64,000 nt of DNA. It comes from Mycolicibacterium vinylchloridicum. GTDB lineage: Bacteria; Actinomycetota; Actinomycetes; Mycobacteriales; Mycobacteriaceae. Under the pieces are notes generated by a model. The model had not been told where the DNA came from, did not search any database, and saw only the letters and a list, made by a program, of their open reading frames with translations. Each line of letters opens with the position of its first letter. The first letter of the stretch is position 1. Shown here piece after piece: positions 44,664 to 53,653 of this stretch. Location: assembly GCF_013404075.1 (NCBI RefSeq), contig NZ_JACBJQ010000024.1, positions 1 through 64,000 on the forward strand. Reading direction: 5' to 3'. The position numbers and the translations under genes are program-made.

Positions 44664-45809
44664 CTACAGCGTCAGGATCGTCGCGGCCGCGGTACCGGGT
44701 GCACCGTAGAGCTGGGTGAAGCCGACCTTCGGTTCGCCGGGAACCTGGCGGTCACCGGCCTGCCCGCGCAGCTGCCGGACGATCTCGTGGATCTGCCGCA
44801 GCCCCGAGGCGCCGATCGGCTCACCGTTGGCGATCAGCCCGCCGTCGGTGTTGACCGGCATGGAGCCGTCGATCTCGGTCTCGCCGTCGGCCACCAGCCG
44901 CTCCTGGTCGCCGTCGGCGCAGAAGCCGCACTCGGCCATGTGGATGATCTCCGCGCCGGCGTCGGTGTCCTGCAGCTGGATGACGTCGACGTCCTGCGGT
45001 GCCACACCGGCCTTTTCGAACGCGGCTCGGGCCGCGAACACCGTCGGCGCGGCCACCTCGTCTACCGGGCCGAAGGTCGTGTTGACCTCGTAGGCGCCGT
45101 AGGTTCGGGTGCGGACCTCGACAGCCTTCAGGTACACCGGCTTGGCGGTGTAGCGGTGCGCGATGTCGGCGCGGCACATGATGACGGCCGCGGCGCCCTC
45201 GTCGGGAGCGCAGAACATGTACTGCCGCAGCGGGTAGTTCAGCACCGGCGAGGCCATGATCTCGTCGATGGAAATCTCTTTGCGGCGGAATGCATTCGGG
45301 TTGAGAACACCATTGCGGAAGTTCTTGTTGGCCACCCGCGCCAGCGTCTCCTCGGAGATGCCGTGATCGTGGATATAGCGATTGGCCTTCATGCCGAAGA
45401 ACTGGGTGGTGAGGTACTGGCCGTTCTCCGCATACCAGCGCGGCATACCTACCAACGCGGGGTCCTCGGTGAACGCGCCGCGGGGGTGCTTGTCCAAGCC
45501 GATCGCGATACCGATGTCGTAGTCGCCCAGCCGGATTCCGTCAGCACATGCCTTGGTGGCGCTTGCCGCCGTCGCGCACGCGTTGAAGACATTGGTGAAG
45601 GGGATTCCGGTCAGGCCCGCCATCGCGACGATCGCGTCCGGGTTGGCGACCGTCCAGCTGCCACCGGTGGCGAACTGCACGTCCTTCCACTCGATGCCGG
45701 CGTCCGCGACAGCGGCGAAGATGGCGTCGACAGCCATCGCAAGAGCGGATTTGCCTTCGAACCGGCCGAACGGGTGCAGGCCGACGCCGATGATGGCGAC
45801 ATCGTTCAT
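44664..45809 (-). CDS. Thiolase-like protein (lipid-transfer/Ltp-like)
   Basis: 381 residues from ATG 45809, with AGAGGAA upstream. Cys78 in FNACATAAS corresponds to the thiolase nucleophile, but the usual Gly-His-Pro is GEPIGASG, so the second catalytic His is missing. This pattern is seen in SCP2/Ltp-like thiolase homologues, some of which are retro-aldolases that work with a DUF35 partner; no DUF35 gene is visible here. The role is probably C-C cleavage or side-chain removal on a CoA ester. It is divergent from the molybdopterin enzyme gene with an operator between. Confidence 0.8.
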   Translation of the reverse strand: MNDVAIIGVGLHPFGRFEGKSALAMAVDAIFAAVADAGIEWKDVQFATGGSWTVANPDAIVAMAGLTGIPFTNVFNACATAASATKACADGIRLGDYDIGIAIGLDKHPRGAFTEDPALVGMPRWYAENGQYLTTQFFGMKANRYIHDHGISEETLARVANKNFRNGVLNPNAFRRKEISIDEIMASPVLNYPLRQYMFCAPDEGAAAVIMCRADIAHRYTAKPVYLKAVEVRTRTYGAYEVNTTFGPVDEVAAPTVFAARAAFEKAGVAPQDVDVIQLQDTDAGAEIIHMAECGFCADGDQERLVADGETEIDGSMPVNTDGGLIANGEPIGASGLRQIHEIVRQLRGQAGDRQVPGEPKVGFTQLYGAPGTAAATILTL

Positions 45810-45847
45810 CGATGGGCTTCCTCTCGGATCTGCCGTACAGGCAAACG

Positions 45848-45866
45848 AACTGTAACACTTACAGTA
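45848..45866. promoter_or_regulatory. Shared operator motif, strong copy (15/16)
   Basis: AACTGTAACACTTACAGTA: only the first base departs from the consensus. It lies between the divergent thiolase-like (start 45809) and molybdopterin oxidoreductase (start about 45878) genes and ends 11 bp before the latter. Confidence 0.75.
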
Positions 45867-45877
45867 TCTTGGCCTAT

Positions 45878-48076
45878 GTGGCGTCGAACATCGAGCACAA
45901 GACCACGTTCTGCCGGATCTGCGAACCGCTGTGCGGCATGGTGGCCACCGTCGAGGACGGCCGTCTGACGGCATTGCGCCCGGACAAGGACCATCCGCTC
46001 TCGGCCGGCTTCGCCTGCCAGAAGGGCATCGCGTTCACCGAGATCCAGAACGATCCGGACCGGGTGACGGCGCCGCTCCGCAAAGGCCCGGACGGATATG
46101 AGCCCGTGAGCTGGGACGAGGCGCTGTCGGATATCGCCGGCCGGTTGGCTGCGATCCTCAAGACCCACGGCTCAGGCGCGGTCGGCTGGTACATGGGCAA
46201 CCCGGGTGCCTTCAGCTACGCGCACACCTTCGCGGCGTTGATGTTCATCAAGGCCCTCGGCCGCGACAGCCACTACTTCACGGCGTCGTCGCAGGACACG
46301 AACAGCCGGCTGATCGCCAGCCAGTTGCTGTACGGCGCGCCGACGTCGGTGCCCATCCCCGATCTGACGCGCACCGATCTACTGGTCATGATGGGAGCCA
46401 ATCCTGTTGTCTCCCATGGAAGTTTTCTGACCGCACCGCGGATCAAGGATCGCATGCACGACATCGTCAAGCGCGGCGGGCGCGTTGTCGTCGTCGACCC
46501 GCGCCGCACCGAGACCGCGGCGGCCTTCGAATGGCTTCCCATCGTGCCCGACGCCGACTCCTTCCTGCTGCTGTCGCTGCTGCAGGTGATGTTCGGCGAA
46601 GGCCTCGTCAACACCGCGCAGGTGAAGGCGCAGGCCGACGGCGTCGAATGGCTGCGGTCGCTGTGCGCGCCCTACACCCCGGAGTCCACCGCGGCGCACA
46701 CCGGCATCGACGCGGACAGCGTGCGCTCGCTCGCGCGGGATCTGGTGCGCGAACCGCGGGCGGCCGTCTACGGCAGGCTCGGCACCTGCGTCGGCCGATT
46801 CGGCACGCTGACCACCTATCTGATCGATGCGGTGAATCTCGTCGCGGGCAACCTCGACGCCCCCGGCGGGTCGGTGTTCAGTTCGATGGAGACCATCGGC
46901 GGGCGTTGGCAGGCCACGATCATGGGTCTGGCGATGCGCCGGTCGTATCGCAACCGGTCCCGGATCGGCGGGTTCCCGATCGCCGTCGCGATGGAGCCCG
47001 CCGCGTTGATGGCCAAGGAGATCACCACACCGGGCGATCGCCAGATCAGGGCGATGTTCGTCTCGGCGGGCAACCCGGTGCTATCGGTGCCCAACGGCGA
47101 CGAGCTCGAGTCGGCCTTCGATTCCCTTGAACTGTCTGTCGCCCTTGACTTCTGCGTCACCGAGACGACCGGGCGATGCGACTACATCCTGCCGGTGACC
47201 ACGATGTACGAACGCGACGACTTCCCGTACACCTTCCAGGCCTTCCAGGCCACGCCGTTCCGGCAGGCCACCGACGCGGTCGTCGCACCGGCCGGCGAGG
47301 CCCGCTCGGAATGGGACATCGTGGAAGCTCTCACGGTCAAGCTGGCGCCCGATGTGCGCGCATTCGCCGTGCTCGGTGCCGTGCGAAAGACACTGGGCCG
47401 CTTTGGAATAGCCCTGGGGCCGCGGATGATGATCGACGGCCTGATCCGGACATCGCAGGGCGGTGACCTGTTCGGACTGCGTCGTGGCGGGCTGACGCAT
47501 CGCAGGCTGACCGAGGAGCATCCGCACGGTGTGGTCGTGGCGCCGCACATCCGCACCGGTGCGCTGCGCAATGCGGTGGCCTACCTGTCGCGCCGTGTCC
47601 GCCTCGCCCACCCCGGTATCGCCGCCGAGGTCGACAAGCTTTCGCGCGCCGGTCATCCCGATGGGTATCCGTTGCGGATGATCGGCATGCGCGAGCCGCG
47701 CTCGGAGAACTCGTGGATGCACAACTCGCCGCTGCTGATGCGGGGCGAACGGGGACAGCGGGCACTTGTCCACGTCGACGATGCGGCCGAATTGGGCATC
47801 TCCGATGGTGATCTGGTGCGGGTGTCTTCGCCATACGGCCAGATCACCGTCGAGGTGATGACGACCAAGGACCTGATGGCCGGCGTGATCGCAGTCCCGC
47901 ACGGGTGGGGGCATACGGGCACCGGGACGTGGAAACTGGCGAACCGCGCCGGCGGGTCCAACGTCAATCGGCTGACGTCGAGTGCGCCCGAGGATGTCGA
48001 GTCGTTGTCCGGGATGGCGTGGCTGACCGGTGTCCCGGTCCGCGTGGAGCGGGTCCGCGAGGCGGTCAGTTCTTAG
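45878..48076 (+). CDS. Molybdopterin-dependent oxidoreductase (DMSO-reductase/FDH-like)
   Basis: 732 residues from the GTG at 45878. Earlier in-frame starts would put the operator inside the gene. No Shine-Dalgarno precedes it, so the message may be leaderless. Four Cys for an N-terminal [4Fe-4S] cluster: Cys12, Cys15, Cys19 and Cys46. TASSQDTNSR lies where formate dehydrogenases carry the Mo-ligating Cys/Sec, so it is probably not a formate dehydrogenase; it resembles uncharacterised actinobacterial FDH-like oxidoreductases. No separate electron-transfer subunit is encoded beside it. It could hydroxylate, dehydrogenate or reduce a pathway intermediate. Confidence 0.8.
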   Translation: MASNIEHKTTFCRICEPLCGMVATVEDGRLTALRPDKDHPLSAGFACQKGIAFTEIQNDPDRVTAPLRKGPDGYEPVSWDEALSDIAGRLAAILKTHGSGAVGWYMGNPGAFSYAHTFAALMFIKALGRDSHYFTASSQDTNSRLIASQLLYGAPTSVPIPDLTRTDLLVMMGANPVVSHGSFLTAPRIKDRMHDIVKRGGRVVVVDPRRTETAAAFEWLPIVPDADSFLLLSLLQVMFGEGLVNTAQVKAQADGVEWLRSLCAPYTPESTAAHTGIDADSVRSLARDLVREPRAAVYGRLGTCVGRFGTLTTYLIDAVNLVAGNLDAPGGSVFSSMETIGGRWQATIMGLAMRRSYRNRSRIGGFPIAVAMEPAALMAKEITTPGDRQIRAMFVSAGNPVLSVPNGDELESAFDSLELSVALDFCVTETTGRCDYILPVTTMYERDDFPYTFQAFQATPFRQATDAVVAPAGEARSEWDIVEALTVKLAPDVRAFAVLGAVRKTLGRFGIALGPRMMIDGLIRTSQGGDLFGLRRGGLTHRRLTEEHPHGVVVAPHIRTGALRNAVAYLSRRVRLAHPGIAAEVDKLSRAGHPDGYPLRMIGMREPRSENSWMHNSPLLMRGERGQRALVHVDDAAELGISDGDLVRVSSPYGQITVEVMTTKDLMAGVIAVPHGWGHTGTGTWKLANRAGGSNVNRLTSSAPEDVESLSGMAWLTGVPVRVERVREAVSS

Positions 48077-49296
48077 GCGATCGCGCCGGACTCCTTCAGC
48101 GCCTCGATGCGATCCCAGTCGATGCCGATCTCCATCAGCACGATCTCGGTGTGCTCACTGGCCTGAGGGGCGCGGGTGGTCTCCAGCGGCTCGTGGTTGA
48201 ACTGCACCGGACCGCGAACGACCTTGAACGGCGCCCCACCGTCGGCGGCTTCCACCTCGACGATCATGTCGTTGGCCAACGCTTGCTCGTCGGTGGCCAG
48301 ATCGATCAGACTCTGGAACGGCGCCCACTGCCCCTTCATCGTCTTGAGGTGCTGGCGCCAGTACTCGAACGGCTTGGCGGCGATCGCCTCGGTGATCAGC
48401 CGCACGCCCTCTTCGGCGTTCTGGATCAGCGGCATCACCTCCGAGAACCGCGGGTCGTCGGCCAGCTCGGGCAAGCCGAGATGTTCCCAGGTGTCGCGGA
48501 TGTAGCCGGTCGGACTGACGATGCACAGGTTGATGGTGCCGCCGTCGGAGGTCAGGTAGTTGGCCATGAACGGGTTGACCGACGTCGTGGTGCCGGGCAT
48601 CAGCGACCGCATGGTTTCCCCGGTCTCCATGCCCTGTGTGACGCTGGCGCCGGCCGCCCACCACGCGGTGCTCAGCAGGGACACGTCGAGCTCGACCGCT
48701 TCGCCGGTGCGCTCCCGGTGGAACAGTGCCGCGGAGATCCCGCCGGCGATGTTCATCCCGCCGATCGAATCGCCGAATGCCGGAATGCCCTGCGGCAGTG
48801 CGCCTCCGAGCTCCTCGGGGGTCAGCGCATGACCTACGCCGCTGCGCGTCCAGAACGCGGTCCCGTCGAAACCGCCCACCAGACGCTCGGGACCCTTGTC
48901 GCCGTAGGCGCTGCCGCGGGCGTAGATGATGTTCGGGTTCGCCGCGCGGATGTGCTCGATGTCGAACTTGTTCTTCTGTCGGGCCTGCGGCATGTAGTTG
49001 GTCAGGAAGACGTCGGAGGTCTTCGCCAATTCGTAGAGCACCTCCTGGCCGTCGGGCGTGGACACGTCGATGCCGACGCTGCGCTTGCCGCGGTTGGGAT
49101 GCTCGATCAGCGGGTGTCGGTTGGGGTCGAGCTGGAAGCCGCCCATGTTGATGAACCCGCGTTGGGTGTCGCCGCGGACCGGGTGCTCGACCTTGATGAC
49201 GTCGGCGCCCCAGTCCGCCAGAATCGCCCCGGCCGCCGGGACGAACGTGAACTGCGCGACCTCCAGAACCCGGATGCCGTCCATCACCTTGATCAA
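48073..49296 (-). CDS. CaiB/BaiF family CoA-transferase (family III)
   Basis: 407 residues from a TTG at 49296, with AAAGGGGAA upstream; an ATG four codons later at 49284 is the alternative. ILADWGADVIKVEHP, NRGKRSVGID and the catalytic Asp176 (FGDSIGG) mark a family III CoA-transferase, differing from the 43478 product (for example the MNIAGG segment). It is divergent from an aldehyde dehydrogenase gene with a strong operator copy between. It may activate the acid that the dehydrogenase makes. It overlaps the convergent oxidoreductase by four bases. Confidence 0.88.
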   Translation of the reverse strand: MIKVMDGIRVLEVAQFTFVPAAGAILADWGADVIKVEHPVRGDTQRGFINMGGFQLDPNRHPLIEHPNRGKRSVGIDVSTPDGQEVLYELAKTSDVFLTNYMPQARQKNKFDIEHIRAANPNIIYARGSAYGDKGPERLVGGFDGTAFWTRSGVGHALTPEELGGALPQGIPAFGDSIGGMNIAGGISAALFHRERTGEAVELDVSLLSTAWWAAGASVTQGMETGETMRSLMPGTTTSVNPFMANYLTSDGGTINLCIVSPTGYIRDTWEHLGLPELADDPRFSEVMPLIQNAEEGVRLITEAIAAKPFEYWRQHLKTMKGQWAPFQSLIDLATDEQALANDMIVEVEAADGGAPFKVVRGPVQFNHEPLETTRAPQASEHTEIVLMEIGIDWDRIEALKESGAIA

Positions 49297-49386
49297 GTCG
49301 TTCCCCTTTCGCGTGCGGTGGTAACCACATTCTCACACCCGCCCGCCGCGAGCCCCGGGAATCGGCGCAACAACACCGCAGAATAT

Positions 49387-49405
49387 TACTGTAACCTTTA
49401 CAGTT
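49387..49405. promoter_or_regulatory. Shared operator motif, strong copy (15/16)
   Basis: TACTGTAACCTTTACAGTT: left arm perfect, right arm seven of eight. It lies in the divergent promoter of the CoA-transferase (49296) and aldehyde dehydrogenase (about 49420). Confidence 0.75.
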
Positions 49406-49419
49406 GACCGTCCCAGAAC

Positions 49420-50967
49420 GTGAAGGTGGTGCCTGTGGTGGGCGAGCAGGGTGCGACGAGCGTAGAGCTCGGATTGCGTGCGGGCCAGCGCGCCGAGACC
49501 CGGATGCTGATCGACGGAAAACTGTCCGCGGCCGAAAACGGTGCGCAGTTCGACAACGTCAGCCCGGCCACCGGCCGCGTGCTCGGGGTCACCGCCGCCG
49601 CCGGGCCAGGCGATATGGACCGCGCGATCGGCGCGGCCAGGCGTGCCTTCGACGAGACCGCCTGGTCGACCGATCCCGAACTCCGCAAGCGATGCCTGGC
49701 CCAGTTGCAGTCCGCGCTGGAAGCCGAGAAAGAAGATCTGCGCGAGGAACTGGTGGCCGAGGTCGGTTGCCCGGTGATGTCGACCGGCGACGCCCAGCTG
49801 GAGTGGCCGCTCGCCGACTCGTTGCGCTATCCGGCCCGGCTGATCGACGAATTCGACTGGGAGCGAACCCTCGACGGAGGCGGGCTGTTCGGTGAGCGCA
49901 ATGTGCGCACCGTCGTCAAGGAACCGGTCGGGGTCGTCGCCGCCATCACCCCGTCCAACTATCCGGTCGAGGTCATCCTCAACAAACTCGGTCCCGCGCT
50001 CGCCACCGGCAACACCGTCATCCTCAAGCCCGACCCGAATACACCGTGGAACGCCACCCGCATCGGCCGCCTGGTCGCCGAGCACACCGATATCCCGGCC
50101 GGTGTCCTGAACGTCGTGCCCACCCCGTCCAACGAGGTCGCGGGACTGCTGGCCACCGACCCTCGCGTCGACATGGTCTCGTTCACCGGTTCCACCGCGG
50201 TGGGCAAGCAACTGATGCGCGAGGGTGCGGACACGATGAAGCGCACCTTCCTGGAACTGGGCGGGAAGTCCGCGCTGATCGTGCTCGACGATGCCAACCC
50301 TGCGCACGTCATCGGTGGCGCGGTCGGGGTGTGCGTGCACGCCGGGCAGGCCTGCGCGCTGACCACCCGGCTGGTGATCCACGAGTCCCTCTATCCGGAG
50401 GCGTTGGCCGCCATCACCGAGGCGTATCAGGCTGTGCCGGTCGGGGATCCGGCGTTGCCGGGAACCTTTGTCGGCCCCGTCGTCAGCGCCGCGCAGAAGC
50501 AACGCGTGCTCGACGCCTGCGATATGGCCCGCCGCGATGGCGCCGACATCCTGGTCGGCGGCGGACGTTTCGAGGGCCTGCCCGACTATCTGGCTGGCGG
50601 GCACTTCGTATCGCCCACGGTGATCACCGGTGTCGACAGCCGGTCGGCCATCGCCCAGCAGGAAATCTTCGGCCCCGTTCTGGTGGTGCTGCCCTTCCGG
50701 GACGACGACGAAGCTGTCCGCATCGCCAACGACAGCGCCTACGGGCTCGCCGGGGCGGTGCTGTCCGGATCGATCGACCGGGGTATGGCCGTCGCCCGGC
50801 GCATCCGCACCGGATCGATCGGCGTCAACGGCGGAATGTTCTACGGCGCGGACGCGCCATTCGGCGGTTACAAGAACAGCGGTGTCGGACGCCAGTGCGG
50901 CATCGAGGGTTTCCAGCAATACCTGGAAACCAAGACCGTCGCCTTCCGCGCTCCTCGCAAGTCCTGA
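49420..50967 (+). CDS. NAD(P)-dependent aldehyde dehydrogenase
   Basis: 515 residues if the GTG at 49420 is used; in-frame GTGs at 49426-49438 are equally possible and no clear ribosome site decides. Asn180 (PSNYP), Glu279 (LELGGKS) and the nucleophile Cys312 (GQACALTTR) are in place. It oxidises an aldehyde to an acid. With the mycofactocin-type SDR 19 bp downstream it would convert an alcohol to an aldehyde and then to an acid, ready for CoA transfer by the divergent gene. Confidence 0.88.
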   Translation: MKVVPVVGEQGATSVELGLRAGQRAETRMLIDGKLSAAENGAQFDNVSPATGRVLGVTAAAGPGDMDRAIGAARRAFDETAWSTDPELRKRCLAQLQSALEAEKEDLREELVAEVGCPVMSTGDAQLEWPLADSLRYPARLIDEFDWERTLDGGGLFGERNVRTVVKEPVGVVAAITPSNYPVEVILNKLGPALATGNTVILKPDPNTPWNATRIGRLVAEHTDIPAGVLNVVPTPSNEVAGLLATDPRVDMVSFTGSTAVGKQLMREGADTMKRTFLELGGKSALIVLDDANPAHVIGGAVGVCVHAGQACALTTRLVIHESLYPEALAAITEAYQAVPVGDPALPGTFVGPVVSAAQKQRVLDACDMARRDGADILVGGGRFEGLPDYLAGGHFVSPTVITGVDSRSAIAQQEIFGPVLVVLPFRDDDEAVRIANDSAYGLAGAVLSGSIDRGMAVARRIRTGSIGVNGGMFYGADAPFGGYKNSGVGRQCGIEGFQQYLETKTVAFRAPRKS

Positions 50968-50986
50968 CTTTTGAAAGGAACACCCA

Positions 50987-51835
50987 GTGGGCAAGTTGGA
51001 CAACAAAGTTGCCGTCGTGTCGGGAGCCGCACGGGGACAGGGGCGTTCGCATGCGATCGCACTGGCCGCCGAGGGCGCCGACGTCATCATCTTCGACATC
51101 TGCGCCGATCTCGACGGCAACACCTACCCGCTGGCTCGACCCGAAGATCTCGACGAGACCGCCCTGCTGGTGGAAAAGGAAGGCGCACGGGTTTTCTCGA
51201 CCATCTGCGATGTGCGGGAACGCGGTGCGGTGTGGCAGACGATCGCCGAGGCGGTCGAGGAGATGGGCCACCTCGACATCGTCGTCGCCAATGCGGGGAT
51301 CTGCCCGATGGGCAAGGGTCAGACTCTGCAGTCGTGGTCGGACACCATCGACACCGACCTGGTCGGGGTGTTCAATGTCATCCAGGCCAGCATGCCGCAC
51401 CTCAACGACGGCGCGTCGGTGATCGCCACCGGATCGCTTGCCGCGCAGTTGGGGAGCGCCAGCAACCAGGGCCCCGGCGGATCGGCCTACAGCCTCGCCA
51501 AGCAGATGGTCGCCCACTATGTCAACGATCTTTCAATCCAATTGGCCAAGAGGATGATTCGGGTCAACGCGTTGCACCCGACCAATGTCAACACCGACAT
51601 GTTGCACAACGAGGGCATGTACCGGGTGTTCCGGCCCGACCTGGCTTCGCCGACCCGGCTCGACGCCGAGCTGTCCTTCCCGGCGATGCAGGCCATGCCG
51701 GTGCCCTATATCGAACCGTACGACGTGTCGGCCGCGGTGGTGTTCCTGGCCAGTGACGACTCCCGTTTCATCACCGGTACGCAATTGCGGATCGACGCAG
51801 GCGGATTCGTCAAAGCCAAGCCCTGGAAAGGATGA
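50987..51835 (+). CDS. Mycofactocin-type SDR family oxidoreductase
   Basis: 282 residues from a GTG with GAAAGGAA upstream. SGAARGQGRSHA (12-23) and the insert after FDIC (residues 36-62) follow the mycofactocin-coupled SDR pattern also seen at 11761. NAG and Tyr-x3-Lys (YSLAK) are present. Probable alcohol dehydrogenase using a tightly bound nicotinamide and mycofactocin as electron acceptor; the next enzyme in the operon order would be the aldehyde dehydrogenase. It ends seven bases from the convergent P450 gene. Confidence 0.8.
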   Translation: MGKLDNKVAVVSGAARGQGRSHAIALAAEGADVIIFDICADLDGNTYPLARPEDLDETALLVEKEGARVFSTICDVRERGAVWQTIAEAVEEMGHLDIVVANAGICPMGKGQTLQSWSDTIDTDLVGVFNVIQASMPHLNDGASVIATGSLAAQLGSASNQGPGGSAYSLAKQMVAHYVNDLSIQLAKRMIRVNALHPTNVNTDMLHNEGMYRVFRPDLASPTRLDAELSFPAMQAMPVPYIEPYDVSAAVVFLASDDSRFITGTQLRIDAGGFVKAKPWKG

Positions 51836-51842
51836 GGCAGGG

Positions 51843-53048
51843 CTAGCGGACGGCGTCGAAGGTCACCGGCAGCGATGTCGGTGACCGGAACGGCTGGCCG
51901 TGGATGTGCGGGTCATCGTCGGCGAGCAGCGTGATGTTCGTCAGCCGATCCAGCAGTGACTCGACGGCCACCCTGGTCTCCATGCGCGCCAGGTGCAGAC
52001 CCATACACGTGTGCTCGCCTGCGGCGAACGAGATGTGCGGGGTGTGTGTGCGGAAGATGTCGAACTCCTCGGAGTTCGGCCAGCGGCGCTGATCGCGGTT
52101 GGCCGACCCGATACAGAGATCGATCACCGAACCGGCCGGAATCGCAACACCTTCCAGTTCGCTGTCCTCGGTGGCGAACCGCTGCACCGTGGTCAGCGGG
52201 GTCTCGTAGCGCAGCCCCTCCTCGATCGCGGGCGCGATCAGATTCCGGTCGGCCTGCACGGCGGCGAACTGATCGGGGTGGGTCAGCAGCAGGTAGAGCA
52301 GATTGCCTGACGATCGGTAGGTGGTTTCCAGGCCGGCGGGCAGCAGCAGCCGCAGGAACGAGTAGATCGCCTCGTCGGTGAGCTTCTCGCCGCCGATGTC
52401 GGCGGTCACCAGATCGCCGATGATGTCCTCGGTGGGCTTCGAACGGCGCTTGTCGATCTGCGTCATGAAGTATTCCCTGAGCGCCTCGGAGGCCTCGAAT
52501 GCCTTCTTGTAGTTGACCGCATAGCTGATCAGCTGAACCGCGCGGCGCCGGAAGTCGGCCAGGTCCTCCTCGGGCAGGCCGAGCAGGCGGGTGATGACGC
52601 GGGTGGGGAATTCGAACGTGAACGCCTTGACCAGATCGGCTTGGCCATCCTTGATGAACTCGTCGATGAGCCCGTTGACGATCGGACGCACAACTTCAGG
52701 CTCCCAGCGGGACAGCGACTTCGACTTGAACGCGGCCGAGACCAGATTGCGGTGGTCCCAGTGCGTCTTGCCTTCCATGGCCAGCAGCGAGGGGCCGATG
52801 AACAGACCGATGGTGGCGTCGTAGATCGTGGAGTTGAACACCTTGCCGTCGCGGAAGACCTTGTTGACCGCATCGAAGGAGACAGCGGCGAATGTGTTGG
52901 TCGGCCGTAGCGACTCGGGTGTCTTGGAGTAGTCCATCACGGTGCCGCGGAATACCCCTGGACCCTCGCGCATCTCGGCAAAGAACGGATAGGGGTCACG
53001 CAAATAACCCGCGGGCAGTTGCGGCAATTCGGTGTCGGTGTCCATCAT
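51843..53048 (-). CDS. Cytochrome P450
   Basis: 401 residues from ATG 53048, overlapping the upstream stop by four bases. The I-helix motif is LLLPAGLETTYR, ExxR is EEGLR, and the heme ligand is Cys348 in FAAGEHTCMGLHLARME. A soluble bacterial P450; redox partners are not encoded in the window. It is co-transcribed with a Rieske oxygenase and an isochorismatase-fold protein, so two different oxygenases act in one operon, probably at different ring or side-chain positions of one substrate. Confidence 0.9.
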   Translation of the reverse strand: MMDTDTELPQLPAGYLRDPYPFFAEMREGPGVFRGTVMDYSKTPESLRPTNTFAAVSFDAVNKVFRDGKVFNSTIYDATIGLFIGPSLLAMEGKTHWDHRNLVSAAFKSKSLSRWEPEVVRPIVNGLIDEFIKDGQADLVKAFTFEFPTRVITRLLGLPEEDLADFRRRAVQLISYAVNYKKAFEASEALREYFMTQIDKRRSKPTEDIIGDLVTADIGGEKLTDEAIYSFLRLLLPAGLETTYRSSGNLLYLLLTHPDQFAAVQADRNLIAPAIEEGLRYETPLTTVQRFATEDSELEGVAIPAGSVIDLCIGSANRDQRRWPNSEEFDIFRTHTPHISFAAGEHTCMGLHLARMETRVAVESLLDRLTNITLLADDDPHIHGQPFRSPTSLPVTFDAVR

Positions 53049-53653
53049 GCCTCCCAGGACGCGATCAGTTCGTCGGTGGTCGTGACGCTGGTCAGCAGCG
53101 CCAGCGTGTTGTCGATGATCGCGGTGCCGTAGTCGGCGGGCACCCCGGCCACGGCGTCGCGCGGCAGCACCACCCGGTAGGCGGCGTTGACGGCGTCCAT
53201 CACCAGGTTGGGGATCGCGACGTTCAGTGACACCCCGACGGCGACGATCGTGGTCACGCCGAGATTGCGCAGGATCGCGTCGAGGTCGGTGCCGCCCATC
53301 GGGCCGAGGCCGTGCCAGCGGTGCAGCATGAGATCGGTTGGCTCGGGCCCGAATTGGGGCAGCAGTGTGGCACCGGGGCTGCCCGGTGCGATGTCGACAC
53401 CGTTGGCGCCGATTGCGAACAGCTTGGCGTTGTGGTTGGCGCCCAGCCCGTCCGGCCGGCGCTGAACGAGGCAGTGCACCACCTTCACCCCGGCCGCGCG
53501 TGCCGCCGGTAGAAGTCGCTCGATGTTCGGCAGCGCCTCGCGCTCGGCCTCGCGGGCTAGTGCGGCCAGGCCGGCGTTCGGCCCGACGACCGCACCTTGC
53601 AGTTCCTGGGTGACGATCGCCGTGTGCGCCGGGTCGACGAGGCCGGGCTTCAT
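53045..53653 (-). CDS. Isochorismatase-fold protein with substituted catalytic triad
   Basis: 202 residues from ATG 53653, overlapping the Rieske gene stop. The fold is recognisable from AIVTQELQGAVVG, GTDLDAILRNLGVTTIVAVGVSLNVAI and the following DAVNAAYRVVLPRDAV. The expected Asp of the first strand is Glu, the Lys site reads His-Arg-Trp-His, and the nucleophilic Cys (normally in GxxTNxCV) is Ala in GVSLNVAIP. It is therefore unlikely to be an ordinary cysteine hydrolase. Position between a Rieske oxygenase and a P450 suggests a non-classical hydrolase, isomerase or binding protein. Confidence 0.75.
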   Translation of the reverse strand: MKPGLVDPAHTAIVTQELQGAVVGPNAGLAALAREAEREALPNIERLLPAARAAGVKVVHCLVQRRPDGLGANHNAKLFAIGANGVDIAPGSPGATLLPQFGPEPTDLMLHRWHGLGPMGGTDLDAILRNLGVTTIVAVGVSLNVAIPNLVMDAVNAAYRVVLPRDAVAGVPADYGTAIIDNTLALLTSVTTTDELIASWEA

